Of a stretch of DNA of 64,000 bases, positions 25,636-34,161 are shown piece after piece (the first letter of the stretch is position 1; every line of letters starts with the position of its first letter). Position numbers and translations under genes: made by a program. The stretch covers positions 108,984 through 172,983 of the forward strand of contig JAAEZT010000005.1 in assembly GCA_018222765.1 (NCBI GenBank), written 5' to 3'. This stretch comes from a bacterium (lineage in GTDB: Bacteria; Verrucomicrobiota; Verrucomicrobiia; Verrucomicrobiales; Akkermansiaceae). The notes under the pieces are model-generated. The model worked only from the letters and a program-made list of their open reading frames with translations, made no database searches and had not been told where the DNA came from.

Positions 25636-28600
25636 TCACTTGGCGATGGGTTGTGAGATGCGGAGGTAGGCGAATAGGTTTCGGAGGGCGGTGTCGTCGA
25701 GGCCGTTGAGGAGGCCGTTGGGCATGATGCTGCGGCCGACGGGTTTTAGGGCGCTGATTTTTTTTCGGGGAATGGTGAGGTCCGTTCCGTCAAATCCCCG
25801 CAGGACAATACTGTTTTGATCTTCGTCGGAGAGGAAGCCACTGAGGACTCGCTTGTCGCTGGTTGTGATAACGATGTTCTCATAGCCTTCGCGAATTTCG
25901 GCATTGGGCTCAAGAATGCTCACGAGCATCGTGCCGAGATCGTCGCGTTGATAGCGGGTGAGGTCCGGGCCGACATTGCCTCCTTTGAAAAAGAGTTTAT
26001 GGCAACTTGCGCACCGGGCGGTGAAGATGGCCTCTCCGGCGTAGGGATCTCCGGGGCGCTCGGCGAGGATCTTTTGCAGGGCTTCGGAGCGGAGGGAGGG
26101 GGTTGGCTTTTCGGGTTCAGGGAAGTGCTTCAGAAGCAAGGAAGACACCGCTTTATCATCGTGAAGCGCGAGGCGGCTAATGAGGTCGGGTGGGATTTGA
26201 TCTGGAGCGATGTTTTCTAAGAGAGTCGCTGCCCAAGTGGGACGGGAGGAGAGGAGGTTCAAGGTGGAGGCTTGCAGAGATGGGGAAAGTTTGGGGTGAA
26301 ATTTCACGAGGACCTCACCGATTTCCTTGTCCTTGTAGATTTGTAAGGCGGTGATGGCGGCGCGGGGGAGGTCGGGTTCGTCCGCTGAGATGATGAGGGT
26401 GAGGAGTTGCTTCCAGACCTCGGAGGTTCCTTGATAGCTTCCGAAGGCGCGGATGGCGGCGAGTCGCTCTGCTTGCGCTGCCTGTTTGTTGGTGAGTAAT
26501 TCGAGACCCTCGGCGAGAGCTTGTGGCTCGCCACTTCGGATGCGCATGGAGAGAGATGATTTGTCCAACTTGAGAGTGAGTTCGTCGGGGAGTATGGGGA
26601 CGGTGCGACCTTCGAAAGCCTTCTCGAATCCTTTAGTGAGCGCGGCGCGTCCTGCTTCATCGGGAGCGAGTTCGAAGAGGCGGGCGCAGGTCAGGAAATC
26701 GCGACGGGATCCGGCCTCGGCGAAACGGCGCATGAGTCGTGGGGCGATTTCCTTCAGGAATAAGAGCGAGGACCAAAGTTTTTTGTCATTGAGGGTGGCG
26801 ATGATGGTTTCAGAGTGGTTTTCGCAGTGTGCTTCCAAAACATGCCATGCCATGAGCGGGATGAAGGGGTCGTTGAGGTGATTGGGTTGGGAGATGATCT
26901 GATTGGCGAGGGCGAGGGACTGTTTGTGTGGTAGACGACTTGCGGTGGAGAGAATCTGGCATTGGACCTCGGCGGTTTCTCTTCCGGTGCGCGATAGGAT
27001 TTGAGCGAAGAGATCCGGCTCAATTTTTTTGTCGTCTCCTGAGAGTCTGATGATCCAGGCCCGAACCATTGGAGCAGGGTGGTCGAGATAGTGAATTGCG
27101 GTGCTAGCGCTCAGTTTTCCTATCTGATGGAGAATCCAAAGAGCCTCCAAGGCTGGGTGGGAATCATTTCCCTCAAGGAGAGTTTTCAAATGTGGAACGA
27201 GGTAGGGATCTGCTCGTTGGGCCAACAAACGAACGGCGGTTTGGCGATGCCAAAGGTTGTCGTGAGTGAGGAGCGCGAGGAGTTCCGAGGTTGATTTCGC
27301 CTCGAGGTTTCGATCCTCGATAAGTGATGAGGCCTTTCCCTTAAGGCGATAGATGCGTCCGCTGTTGGGGTCGATCTGGCCTTGATAGTTTTGGCCGTGG
27401 GCGATGTATTGTTCGCGGAAGTCAGAGAAGATGACGCTGCCGCAAGGAGCATTGGCGAGATAAACCGGGCGAAAGGTAAGGTCTTTGCTGCGAAGCGGGA
27501 ATCCGGTGTCGGTAGTCTTGAAGGTGCTCCCGGTTGGGATGCGGTTGGAGGAGATCAAGGTATGGTGCAGGGGATCGACACTGAGAAATTGTCCCTGCAT
27601 ACGGGAAGGAAGAGCGGGGGCATCGATACAGACTCCGATGTGGGAAAAGCGCGGGATCGAGTTGGTGCTCGCCATCATGGTGAGTTCTCCAAAAGCGAAT
27701 GGATTGGGTGGCGGCCCGAACTTGCCGGGGTTCTTTCCTTGCTTGAGATACTGACCGTTTTGGATGAAGTGAAAGCCGCGTGTTCCGGCGCCATTGTGTC
27801 CGCTAAAGAGTCTCCCTTCGGCATCAAAGTGCAGGCCGAAGGTGTTGCCACCGCCGTCGGCAAAGACTTCGAATTCTCTCGTTCGGGGATGATATCGCCA
27901 GATGATGGGGCCTTCGTTGTAGGTCGGTGGATCATCGTAGCCGGGTCGTGTCACGCGGCTGGTCGTGGTGCTCCCTTGTCCACCGTAGAGCCAGCCGTCG
28001 GGTCCCCAGGCGAGACCATTGGCCACGCTGTGGGTGTCTTCGAGCCCGAAACCAGCAAGTCGGATCTCGGGGTCGCTGTCGGGAATGTCGTCTCCATTTT
28101 GATCAGGATAAAAGAGGAGGTAGGGGGTGTGCATAACCCAAATGCCTCCCCAACCCCGGACGACGGAGTTCGCCATGTTGAGTCCGGTGAGGACATTCTT
28201 GCTCGTTTCATAAACACCATCGCCGTCGAGGTCTTCGTGCACGCTGATGATGTCGGCTCCGCGATCATGATTAGGCGGCGCGGGCGGAACGCGGTCATAC
28301 TTTGAGCGGTAGTATTGGTCACGGCCGATCATGGCGAGTCCGGCGGGATAAGGGTATTGGCGGTATTGCGCGACCCACATGCGGCCCCGGGTATCAAAAC
28401 TGAAATGAGTAGGTTGTGCGATTTCGGGTTCGCTGAGTAAGGCGTCGACTACGAGGTCATCGTCAGTTTCCAGCAAGGCGAGATCTTCACCGGGAGGAAC
28501 CTGCCGACCGCGGATGGGTTCGATGGTGCGGGCGAGAGGTCGGCTGGAGAGCCTGAACTGATTGGAGGAATAAGCGGCGTGCTTGGGCTTTTCCGGGCTA

Positions 28601-29082
28601 CTTGCGAAATCGTCTTTGGAAGGAGCGGTGGTGGTGAACTGCCACTCGCCTCCTAAAACAAGTTCGTTGAAGTAATCGAGGAGGACCGGAGCAGAGGCAA
28701 GACCTCGCTTGCTTGAGTTCTTCTCCAGACGAATAAGCAAAGAATTGAAGTGAGTTTTCTTGAGGATGTTTTTGGGAACCTTAAATCGCTGTTCCTTGCC
28801 GACGGGGATGCCGGGGGACTTCACGATGCTCTGCCCGTTTAAGAAAATTTCAAATGGCCCCGGAAGATCAGCGATGGCGAGGACAGTAGAGCTTCGCCAA
28901 AGGTCACGCTCGTCCCCTGCCGATATAGTGAGACGGTCTGGAACCTGCAAGTAGCAACGGAGCCAGAGTTTTTGCTGCTGGGAAGGTTGTGTGGGAATGG
29001 ATGTTGTGGTCCAGGCGGCGCTGGTGACTTGGCCGACGGAAAGGAGAAGGTAAAATGCGGGGAGGAAAAAAGCACGAACCAT
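25636..29082 (-). CDS. PVC-type membrane-bound dehydrogenase with HEAT repeats and C-terminal heme c domain
   Basis: A 1148-residue protein of the fused type found mainly in Planctomycetota and Verrucomicrobiota. A signal peptide (about 1-22) is followed by a beta-sandwich resembling a sugar-binding jelly roll (about 25-170). The dehydrogenase-like beta-propeller domain comes next (about 205-560, with the pieces ARGRMWVAQYRQYP, ISVHEDLDGDGVYE and GLAWGPDGWLYGGQG). HEAT-like helices run from about 600 to 1000. The C-terminal PVC heme-binding domain has CASCH near residue 1023 and GGNVGPDLT. The likely role is periplasmic oxidation of a sugar or alcohol with electron transfer to the heme; the substrate is not known for the family. 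It heads the five-gene leftward run. Confidence 0.9.
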   Translation of the reverse strand: MVRAFFLPAFYLLLSVGQVTSAAWTTTSIPTQPSQQQKLWLRCYLQVPDRLTISAGDERDLWRSSTVLAIADLPGPFEIFLNGQSIVKSPGIPVGKEQRFKVPKNILKKTHFNSLLIRLEKNSSKRGLASAPVLLDYFNELVLGGEWQFTTTAPSKDDFASSPEKPKHAAYSSNQFRLSSRPLARTIEPIRGRQVPPGEDLALLETDDDLVVDALLSEPEIAQPTHFSFDTRGRMWVAQYRQYPYPAGLAMIGRDQYYRSKYDRVPPAPPNHDRGADIISVHEDLDGDGVYETSKNVLTGLNMANSVVRGWGGIWVMHTPYLLFYPDQNGDDIPDSDPEIRLAGFGLEDTHSVANGLAWGPDGWLYGGQGSTTTSRVTRPGYDDPPTYNEGPIIWRYHPRTREFEVFADGGGNTFGLHFDAEGRLFSGHNGAGTRGFHFIQNGQYLKQGKNPGKFGPPPNPFAFGELTMMASTNSIPRFSHIGVCIDAPALPSRMQGQFLSVDPLHHTLISSNRIPTGSTFKTTDTGFPLRSKDLTFRPVYLANAPCGSVIFSDFREQYIAHGQNYQGQIDPNSGRIYRLKGKASSLIEDRNLEAKSTSELLALLTHDNLWHRQTAVRLLAQRADPYLVPHLKTLLEGNDSHPALEALWILHQIGKLSASTAIHYLDHPAPMVRAWIIRLSGDDKKIEPDLFAQILSRTGRETAEVQCQILSTASRLPHKQSLALANQIISQPNHLNDPFIPLMAWHVLEAHCENHSETIIATLNDKKLWSSLLFLKEIAPRLMRRFAEAGSRRDFLTCARLFELAPDEAGRAALTKGFEKAFEGRTVPILPDELTLKLDKSSLSMRIRSGEPQALAEGLELLTNKQAAQAERLAAIRAFGSYQGTSEVWKQLLTLIISADEPDLPRAAITALQIYKDKEIGEVLVKFHPKLSPSLQASTLNLLSSRPTWAATLLENIAPDQIPPDLISRLALHDDKAVSSLLLKHFPEPEKPTPSLRSEALQKILAERPGDPYAGEAIFTARCASCHKLFFKGGNVGPDLTRYQRDDLGTMLVSILEPNAEIREGYENIVITTSDKRVLSGFLSDEDQNSIVLRGFDGTDLTIPRKKISALKPVGRSIMPNGLLNGLDDTALRNLFAYLRISQPIAK

Positions 29083-29139
29083 ACTCCAATCATCGACATG
29101 GCCGATGATGAGTGAAGGAAATTCCCAGATGAACTGCGA

Positions 29140-29335
29140 TCAGTGTGATTCTGGCGGAATGATGAGATCGCGATCGCCGTCATTGTCCCAACCCTCAGGT
29201 TCGGGATAGAGGCCGATGTTATCATTGGGAGCTCCTTTGGCCTGTGCAATTGCCATCCATTTTTTCGGCCTTTCCCCAATACTGTCCTGTATGGATGCCT
29301 TCTCCTGATTGACCGGTCAGCCAGGTCTCCGCGGC
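29140..29335 (-). pseudogene. Remnant of an unknown gene, C-terminal piece with a 4-base duplication
   Basis: Read leftward after the stop triplet at 29336-29338, one frame gives ETWLTGQSGEGIHTGQYWGK and then AEKM. It breaks at a tandem repeat of four bases (ccat ccat, 29253-29260 on the + strand). Removing one copy joins it to a second frame that gives AIAQAKGAPNDNIGLYPEPE followed by GWDNDGDRDLIIPPESH and a stop. The joined 60-odd residues look like a real protein end with consistent codon use. I do not recognise the family. It lies between the methyltransferase stop codon and the PVC dehydrogenase start. It could also be a sequencing or assembly error, though no complete gene would result. 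Confidence 0.5.
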
Positions 29336-29360
29336 TTAGCCCTCAGCCGCCTTGGGAGAA

Positions 29361-30005
29361 TTAGTAGTCGTCGACACCCCTGCGGTAGGCCGTGATTTCG
29401 CGCTCACCGTGGGCGATCAGGAGGATGGCATCTTCGGTAGCGACGGCTTTGAAAAGATCTATCATGAGTCCTTCCTGCCCAGGCCAAGGGTAGACAAAAA
29501 AGAGATCAACCTCGCCGGGGTCTAGCCCGTCGTAGACCGGCGTGGTATCGATTGGGACCCCGCCCGAGCTTGTGGCCTCGGGCGGGAGGAGATCCTTGCC
29601 GCCGATGCCCTCGCATTCCTCGTAGCCTTCGGGAAGGTAACTGGTATTTAAAATTTCGACGGGGAGGTTGTGGTCCTTGGCGAGTTGGTCCGCGAATTCG
29701 GCGATTTCGGATTCGATCTCGATACCATAGGATTCGAAGCCGAGGAGGGAAGCCATACAGGCAGCGATGCCGAAGCCGCAGCCCCATTCGCAAAAGATAT
29801 CACCGCGGAGGTCGCCGGATTTTTTGAGTGAGACGATGGCGGCATAGATAATGGCGGGATTGCTGGGTAGGTAGCGGGGATAGCGGCGTCCGAGTCCGGC
29901 TTCAAAAAAGCCATCGCAACGTCGGGCACCCTCGGCAAGGAGGGCCGTGATGTCATCAGGGATTTCGCCTTTATCAAGGCGGAGAGTAATCGGTTCAACG
30001 GACAC
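29361..30005 (-). CDS. Class I SAM-dependent methyltransferase-like protein
   Basis: A protein of about 214 residues. A Rossmann-type SAM site is visible as FCEWGCGFGIAA (motif I), followed by the acidic end of the second strand in YGIEIE. FVYPWPGQEG takes the place of motif IV. The target is unknown. I chose the GTG at 30005, which leaves 19 bases after the upstream gene; an ATG at 30068 would add 21 residues that overlap that gene's end and read like out-of-frame sequence. It is probably co-transcribed with the golvesin-domain gene upstream. Confidence 0.75.
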   Translation of the reverse strand: MSVEPITLRLDKGEIPDDITALLAEGARRCDGFFEAGLGRRYPRYLPSNPAIIYAAIVSLKKSGDLRGDIFCEWGCGFGIAACMASLLGFESYGIEIESEIAEFADQLAKDHNLPVEILNTSYLPEGYEECEGIGGKDLLPPEATSSGGVPIDTTPVYDGLDPGEVDLFFVYPWPGQEGLMIDLFKAVATEDAILLIAHGEREITAYRRGVDDY

Positions 30006-30024
30006 GATGAAAGATGGTTTAGCG

Positions 30025-30597
30025 CTATGGGGAATGCTCCAATAATTGAATGGCATCGGCGATGACATATTTTCCGTCGGTGCCTTCGTTGGAAATGGTG
30101 ATCGAGCCGGCCTTGCCTTTTTTAAATTTAAACACGCCCAGCGACCGGAAGAGCTTTCCGTGTTTGGGAACCTCTTGCTGGTTGATGCGAATGGTGGTTT
30201 CCCCGGAGGCGTGAACGATCGTGACGGGGGTGTTGGTGGCGCGTCTCACATTGTGGCAGTGGGAAAGGCGGACTTCGTATTTTCCGGATTTTGGAATATT
30301 AGGTGTCCACGTCACCGATTTTTTTCCTTTGTCGGAGTTTTGGTCGTGGAGGTAACCGATGCCGACGTAGGGCGGGGTGTGGGTCGAGTATTGCCATTTG
30401 CCGTTGAGGACAGCATCGGTCTCATCAAGGACGATGCCGGGAAGAGTTTTGGTGGTTGTGACGATGAACTTTACGTTTCTTGGAATGTCGACCTCGCCCG
30501 GCGCGTGGGTGTTGGGAGCCGCGTCTGGGTGAGGTTCGATTGAAAAACCGGAGCCTCCTCCCATCAGGAGGGCGATCGCGGTGAGACGGTTTCTCAT
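30025..30597 (-). CDS. Exported golvesin C-terminal-like domain protein
   Basis: A 190-residue protein starting at the ATG at 30597 with a signal peptide (MRNRLTAIALLMGGGSGFS). Nearly all the rest is one beta-sandwich of the golvesin/xanthan-lyase C-terminal type. GIVLDETDAVLNGKW is followed by GYLHDQNSDKG, YEVRLSHCHNVRRATNTPVT and, at the end, YVIADAIQLLE. In relatives this domain is usually attached to an oxidoreductase or lyase and is thought to bind carbohydrate. Here it stands alone, which is less common. A role as a carbohydrate-binding partner is inference. The methyltransferase gene follows. Confidence 0.82.
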   Translation of the reverse strand: MRNRLTAIALLMGGGSGFSIEPHPDAAPNTHAPGEVDIPRNVKFIVTTTKTLPGIVLDETDAVLNGKWQYSTHTPPYVGIGYLHDQNSDKGKKSVTWTPNIPKSGKYEVRLSHCHNVRRATNTPVTIVHASGETTIRINQQEVPKHGKLFRSLGVFKFKKGKAGSITISNEGTDGKYVIADAIQLLEHSP

Positions 30598-30693
30598 GCC
30601 GCTGAGACTAGCTGAGTTGCGATCAAGCTGCGAAGCCATTTATTCCTGTCGTTGCTTCGGATATTTTGTGTTCGAATCCTGAAAAATCACCTG

Positions 30694-32631
30694 ATGTCTT
30701 TTCGTAACGACTTTCGCATGATTCGTTTCTTGTCTGTGGTCAGCCTAGCGGTGCTATTTGCTCCTGTTGTTTTTGCTGAAGAGATCGCTCCCGAGAGGAT
30801 GAATGAAGAGGCCGCGCGCCTCGATGAATTGATCGATGCTGTTCTCAAAGAGGACGAAAAGGCCGCTCCTCCTTCCGTCGATGACGCGACCTTTCTTCGG
30901 AGGGCCTCATTGGTCGCGATTGGCCGAATTCCCACGCTCGCTGAAATCCAGGAGTTTACGAAGGACAGGTCCGCGGACAAACGAAGCCGTCTCGTGGCCC
31001 GACTTTACCAATCGAAAGGCTACCAGAGCCACATGAACAATTGGTTCTGTGATCACCTGCGACTCAACGAGGTGAAATTACAGGGCGGGTATTTCAGTTC
31101 GAATACCCCCTTGATTAATTGGACCCGGCAATCGGTGCGCGAGAACAAAAGCTGGAAGGCCATGACGGTCGAGTTGCTTTCAAGTCGAGGCAATGGCTGG
31201 CTCGGTTCTGGCGCTTCTCATTACTACACCCGCGACATTGGCATGCCTCTCGACAACTCCGCCAACACCATGCGGGCCTTCCTCGGAATGCGGATGGAAT
31301 GTGCGCAATGTCACGACGATCCCGGTTCAGCCTGGGAGCGAATCGACTTCTTTAATCTCGCTGCCTTTACGCACGGCAAAAGCAACTATGGACGTCTCGA
31401 TTTTTTAAAGGGGAGGGGGAGGTTTGTGAATATGTCCTCGGACAAGAAATTTAATGCCAAGGGGCTTCACCATTTGCACTTTTTTAGTGATGCCATCGGG
31501 CAGTATGCCGCGAGTGGCATCGAACCCGGCAAGGGCACTGGGAGGATCAAGCTTCCCGATGATTACCAATACCCTGACGGAGACCCCGGCGAGATGGTGG
31601 AAGGGCGCACTCCCTTTGGCGGCAAGTTGCGTCTCGACGCCAAGAAAGTGAATCCGGACAGCCTCGAGCAATTCGCCGCCTGGGTGGTTGGTGACGAGAA
31701 CCCCACCTTCGCCGGTTCCATCGCAGCGAGGATGTGGCAGCGGGTGATGGGCGCAAAACTTCACAAGGAAGATAACGAAGAATTTCTTGATCCCAAAGAT
31801 CCTCTCACAGGTGCCCTGAGCAGCGGCCTGATGAAGTTAATGGTGGATTACGACTACGACCTTCGCGCCTTCCAGCAAACCCTCATGCTGACCAAGACCT
31901 TCGCGGTGAAATCCGCACCTGATGCGGAGGCCTCCTTTCACGGATTGATGGGGCGACCGATCGAGCGAATGAGCGCGGAGCAAATTTGGGATTCGTTAAT
32001 CACCCTTGTGTTGGAGGATCCCGAGTCAGCGCAGCGAATCGAGGACATGGAGCTTCTCTACATTCACGGGCGCTACATTGGTCGCCTTGAGGACATCATC
32101 AAAAAAGTCCACTCCTTCAAGACGATCAAGGAATACCAGGAGTGGGTCATCATGAAGTACAGGGAAGCGCGCGATGGGACCGGGCCCAAAGCACCCGCAC
32201 CACGACCACCGACCTACATTGCAGGACACGGTCGCCTCATGACGTCTGCGATTCAAGGAATCGCCCGGGCTTCCGAATTGCCGAGCCCGGCCTTGCCCAA
32301 TCATTTCCTTCAGAAGTTTGGTCAGTCCGATCGAATCAGCATCGATGGAGCCACCAACGAAGGCAGCCTTACCCAAACCCTCCAAATGCTCAACGGAGCC
32401 ACCCAAAAAATAGTGACTACTCCAGAAGGTATCGCGATTCGCAAAATCCTCCAAAGAAAGGAAACGAATGCTGTAAAGGGAGCTCTTCTTTTTCAATCCG
32501 TTCTGACTCGCCAACCCACCGACCAGGAGCGAGCCTTGTGCGCCAAGGAACTCGACGATGGGGAGGGGAAGGGATTTGCCAATATTGTCTCCGCTCTCGT
32601 TTGCACCCCTGAATTTCTCTTTATTTACTAA
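30694..32631 (+). CDS. DUF1549/DUF1553 domain protein without N-terminal cytochrome domain
   Basis: A 645-residue exported protein. The signal peptide has the core FLSVVSLAVLFAPVVFA; ATGs at 30694 and 30718 both precede it, and neither has a clear ribosome site. The DUF1549 part has FLRRASLVAIGRIPT and ECAQCHDDP (about residue 203), a heme-like CxxCH. The DUF1553 part follows (FAGSIAARMWQRVMG; MLTKTFAV; RPIERMSAEQIWDSL). The N-terminal PSCyt1 cytochrome domain seen in larger members is missing, so this is the short form. Function is unknown; the family is a PVC hallmark and is usually paired with DUF1501. Its stop overlaps the next start by one base (TAATG), so the pair is coupled. Confidence 0.88.
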   Translation: MSFRNDFRMIRFLSVVSLAVLFAPVVFAEEIAPERMNEEAARLDELIDAVLKEDEKAAPPSVDDATFLRRASLVAIGRIPTLAEIQEFTKDRSADKRSRLVARLYQSKGYQSHMNNWFCDHLRLNEVKLQGGYFSSNTPLINWTRQSVRENKSWKAMTVELLSSRGNGWLGSGASHYYTRDIGMPLDNSANTMRAFLGMRMECAQCHDDPGSAWERIDFFNLAAFTHGKSNYGRLDFLKGRGRFVNMSSDKKFNAKGLHHLHFFSDAIGQYAASGIEPGKGTGRIKLPDDYQYPDGDPGEMVEGRTPFGGKLRLDAKKVNPDSLEQFAAWVVGDENPTFAGSIAARMWQRVMGAKLHKEDNEEFLDPKDPLTGALSSGLMKLMVDYDYDLRAFQQTLMLTKTFAVKSAPDAEASFHGLMGRPIERMSAEQIWDSLITLVLEDPESAQRIEDMELLYIHGRYIGRLEDIIKKVHSFKTIKEYQEWVIMKYREARDGTGPKAPAPRPPTYIAGHGRLMTSAIQGIARASELPSPALPNHFLQKFGQSDRISIDGATNEGSLTQTLQMLNGATQKIVTTPEGIAIRKILQRKETNAVKGALLFQSVLTRQPTDQERALCAKELDDGEGKGFANIVSALVCTPEFLFIY

Positions 32632-33950
32632 TGAATCCAAATTCCAACTTCGACGACGAATTCTCCCGTCGTGAATTTCTTCGTGATGCCTCCCGCAAGT
32701 TTCTCGGTGTCAGTTTGGCACCCATGCTTGGAGGAAGTCTGGCTTCGCAAGCCTTTGGTGAGAAAGTAACGGTACAGCGGAAAAATCCTGCCACCAATGT
32801 CATCTTCCTCAACATGGCAGGCGGCATGAGTCACCTCGATACCTTCGATCTCAAACCCGGTCAGGAAGTTCAGGGACCGGTGAAAGGAATTCCGACGACT
32901 GCCGAGGGACTTCAGATCGCGAGCTATCTTCCCGAGACAGCAAAGGTGATGCGGGATGTTTGCACCATTCAATCGATGCAGTCGAAGCAGGGCGATCACG
33001 ACCAGGCCAGCTATCTTCTCCACAAGGGTTACAATCAGCTGGGCACCATCGTTCATCCTGCGGTTGGGAGTTGGGTTACGCGAATGAAGGGCTCTGAAAA
33101 TAATACCCTGCCTGGATACATCGCGGTGAACAGTCCCGCCAATATGATTGGCGCTGGTTGGATGGGAGCGAAATTCGCTCCGGCCGTTGTCACCAATCCT
33201 GAGAAGGGATTAGAGGGAACCAGTCGACACCCTTCCGTGAGTGAAGAGGATTTTGAACGCCGGCTGAGTCTCGCGGATGCCGTGAACAAGCGCTTCCATC
33301 AAGAGAATCCCTCGCCGAATGCCAAAAATTTCGAAACTCTCTTCGATGAAGCGGTGCGCGTCATGAAGAGCGAAGATCTCGCCGCCTTCGATTTGACCAA
33401 GGAGAAGCCGGCTCTTCGAAATAGATACGGTCGTCATGCCTTCGGACAAGGTTGTCTTCTTGCCCGAAGACTCGTTGAATACGGCGTGCGATTTGTCGAG
33501 GTCACCCTCGGAGAGTGGGATACCCACTACGACAACTTCACCGGAGTGCAAGCCCGCTGTCAGTTGCTCGACTCAGCCTATAGCTCACTCATTACCGACC
33601 TCAAAGAGCGGGGGTTGTTGGAATCGACTCTTGTCGTTCTGACGACGGAATTTGGCCGGACGCCAGAGATTCAGAAAGAGCATCGCAACGGACGAAGCCA
33701 CCACCCCGGGGCGTTTACCAGCCTCCTCGCCGGAGGCGGAGTGAAAGGCGGGATGACATACGGAAAGACTGACGAACACGCCCGGAAGGTGATCGAGAAT
33801 CCCGTCACCTTCCACGAGTTGAATTCCACCATCGCATACAGCCTCGGTATCGATCACACCAAAGTCATCAAGTCTCCCAGTAATCGCCCCTTCCGCATGG
33901 CTGGCCCCGACAAGGAGGAGGCTGGTCCGGTTACGGAGATCTTTGGGTAG
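32631..33950 (+). CDS. Tat-exported DUF1501 protein (sulfatase-like fold)
   Basis: A 439-residue DUF1501 protein with a Tat signal (SRREFLRDAS, about 12-21). DUF1501 has an alkaline-phosphatase/sulfatase-like fold. The conserved pieces are here: NMAGGMSHLDTFDLKPG (about 62), the His-rich QGDHDQASY, GEWDTHYDNF and TTEFGRTPE with GRSHHPGAF near the end. The reaction is unknown. It is translated directly after the DUF1549 gene with a one-base overlap, the standard pairing. A lamin-tail/CotH giant gene follows on the same strand after 211 bases. Confidence 0.9.
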   Translation: MNPNSNFDDEFSRREFLRDASRKFLGVSLAPMLGGSLASQAFGEKVTVQRKNPATNVIFLNMAGGMSHLDTFDLKPGQEVQGPVKGIPTTAEGLQIASYLPETAKVMRDVCTIQSMQSKQGDHDQASYLLHKGYNQLGTIVHPAVGSWVTRMKGSENNTLPGYIAVNSPANMIGAGWMGAKFAPAVVTNPEKGLEGTSRHPSVSEEDFERRLSLADAVNKRFHQENPSPNAKNFETLFDEAVRVMKSEDLAAFDLTKEKPALRNRYGRHAFGQGCLLARRLVEYGVRFVEVTLGEWDTHYDNFTGVQARCQLLDSAYSSLITDLKERGLLESTLVVLTTEFGRTPEIQKEHRNGRSHHPGAFTSLLAGGGVKGGMTYGKTDEHARKVIENPVTFHELNSTIAYSLGIDHTKVIKSPSNRPFRMAGPDKEEAGPVTEIFG

Positions 33951-34161
33951 ATCACCAACAGCTTTCCCTCATCAAAAAACCGGAGTAAGATTCCATCCTA
34001 GCACCGGACACGGTAACGAGCCTTCCGCCTCACACGCCGAAGGCTTCCAAACCATGCTTAACCGGAAAATGATAGGAGCGGGAGGGATCTCTATTAAGAA
34101 AGGTTTCTTTGCACTTGAATTGGTTTGGTAGATGTTGCTTGGTGTGGACCACACCTTCTTT

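Noticed and set aside
30660..30685. GTTCGAATCC element resembling a tRNA T-arm
   Set aside because: No cloverleaf can be formed from the surrounding bases; it precedes a protein gene.
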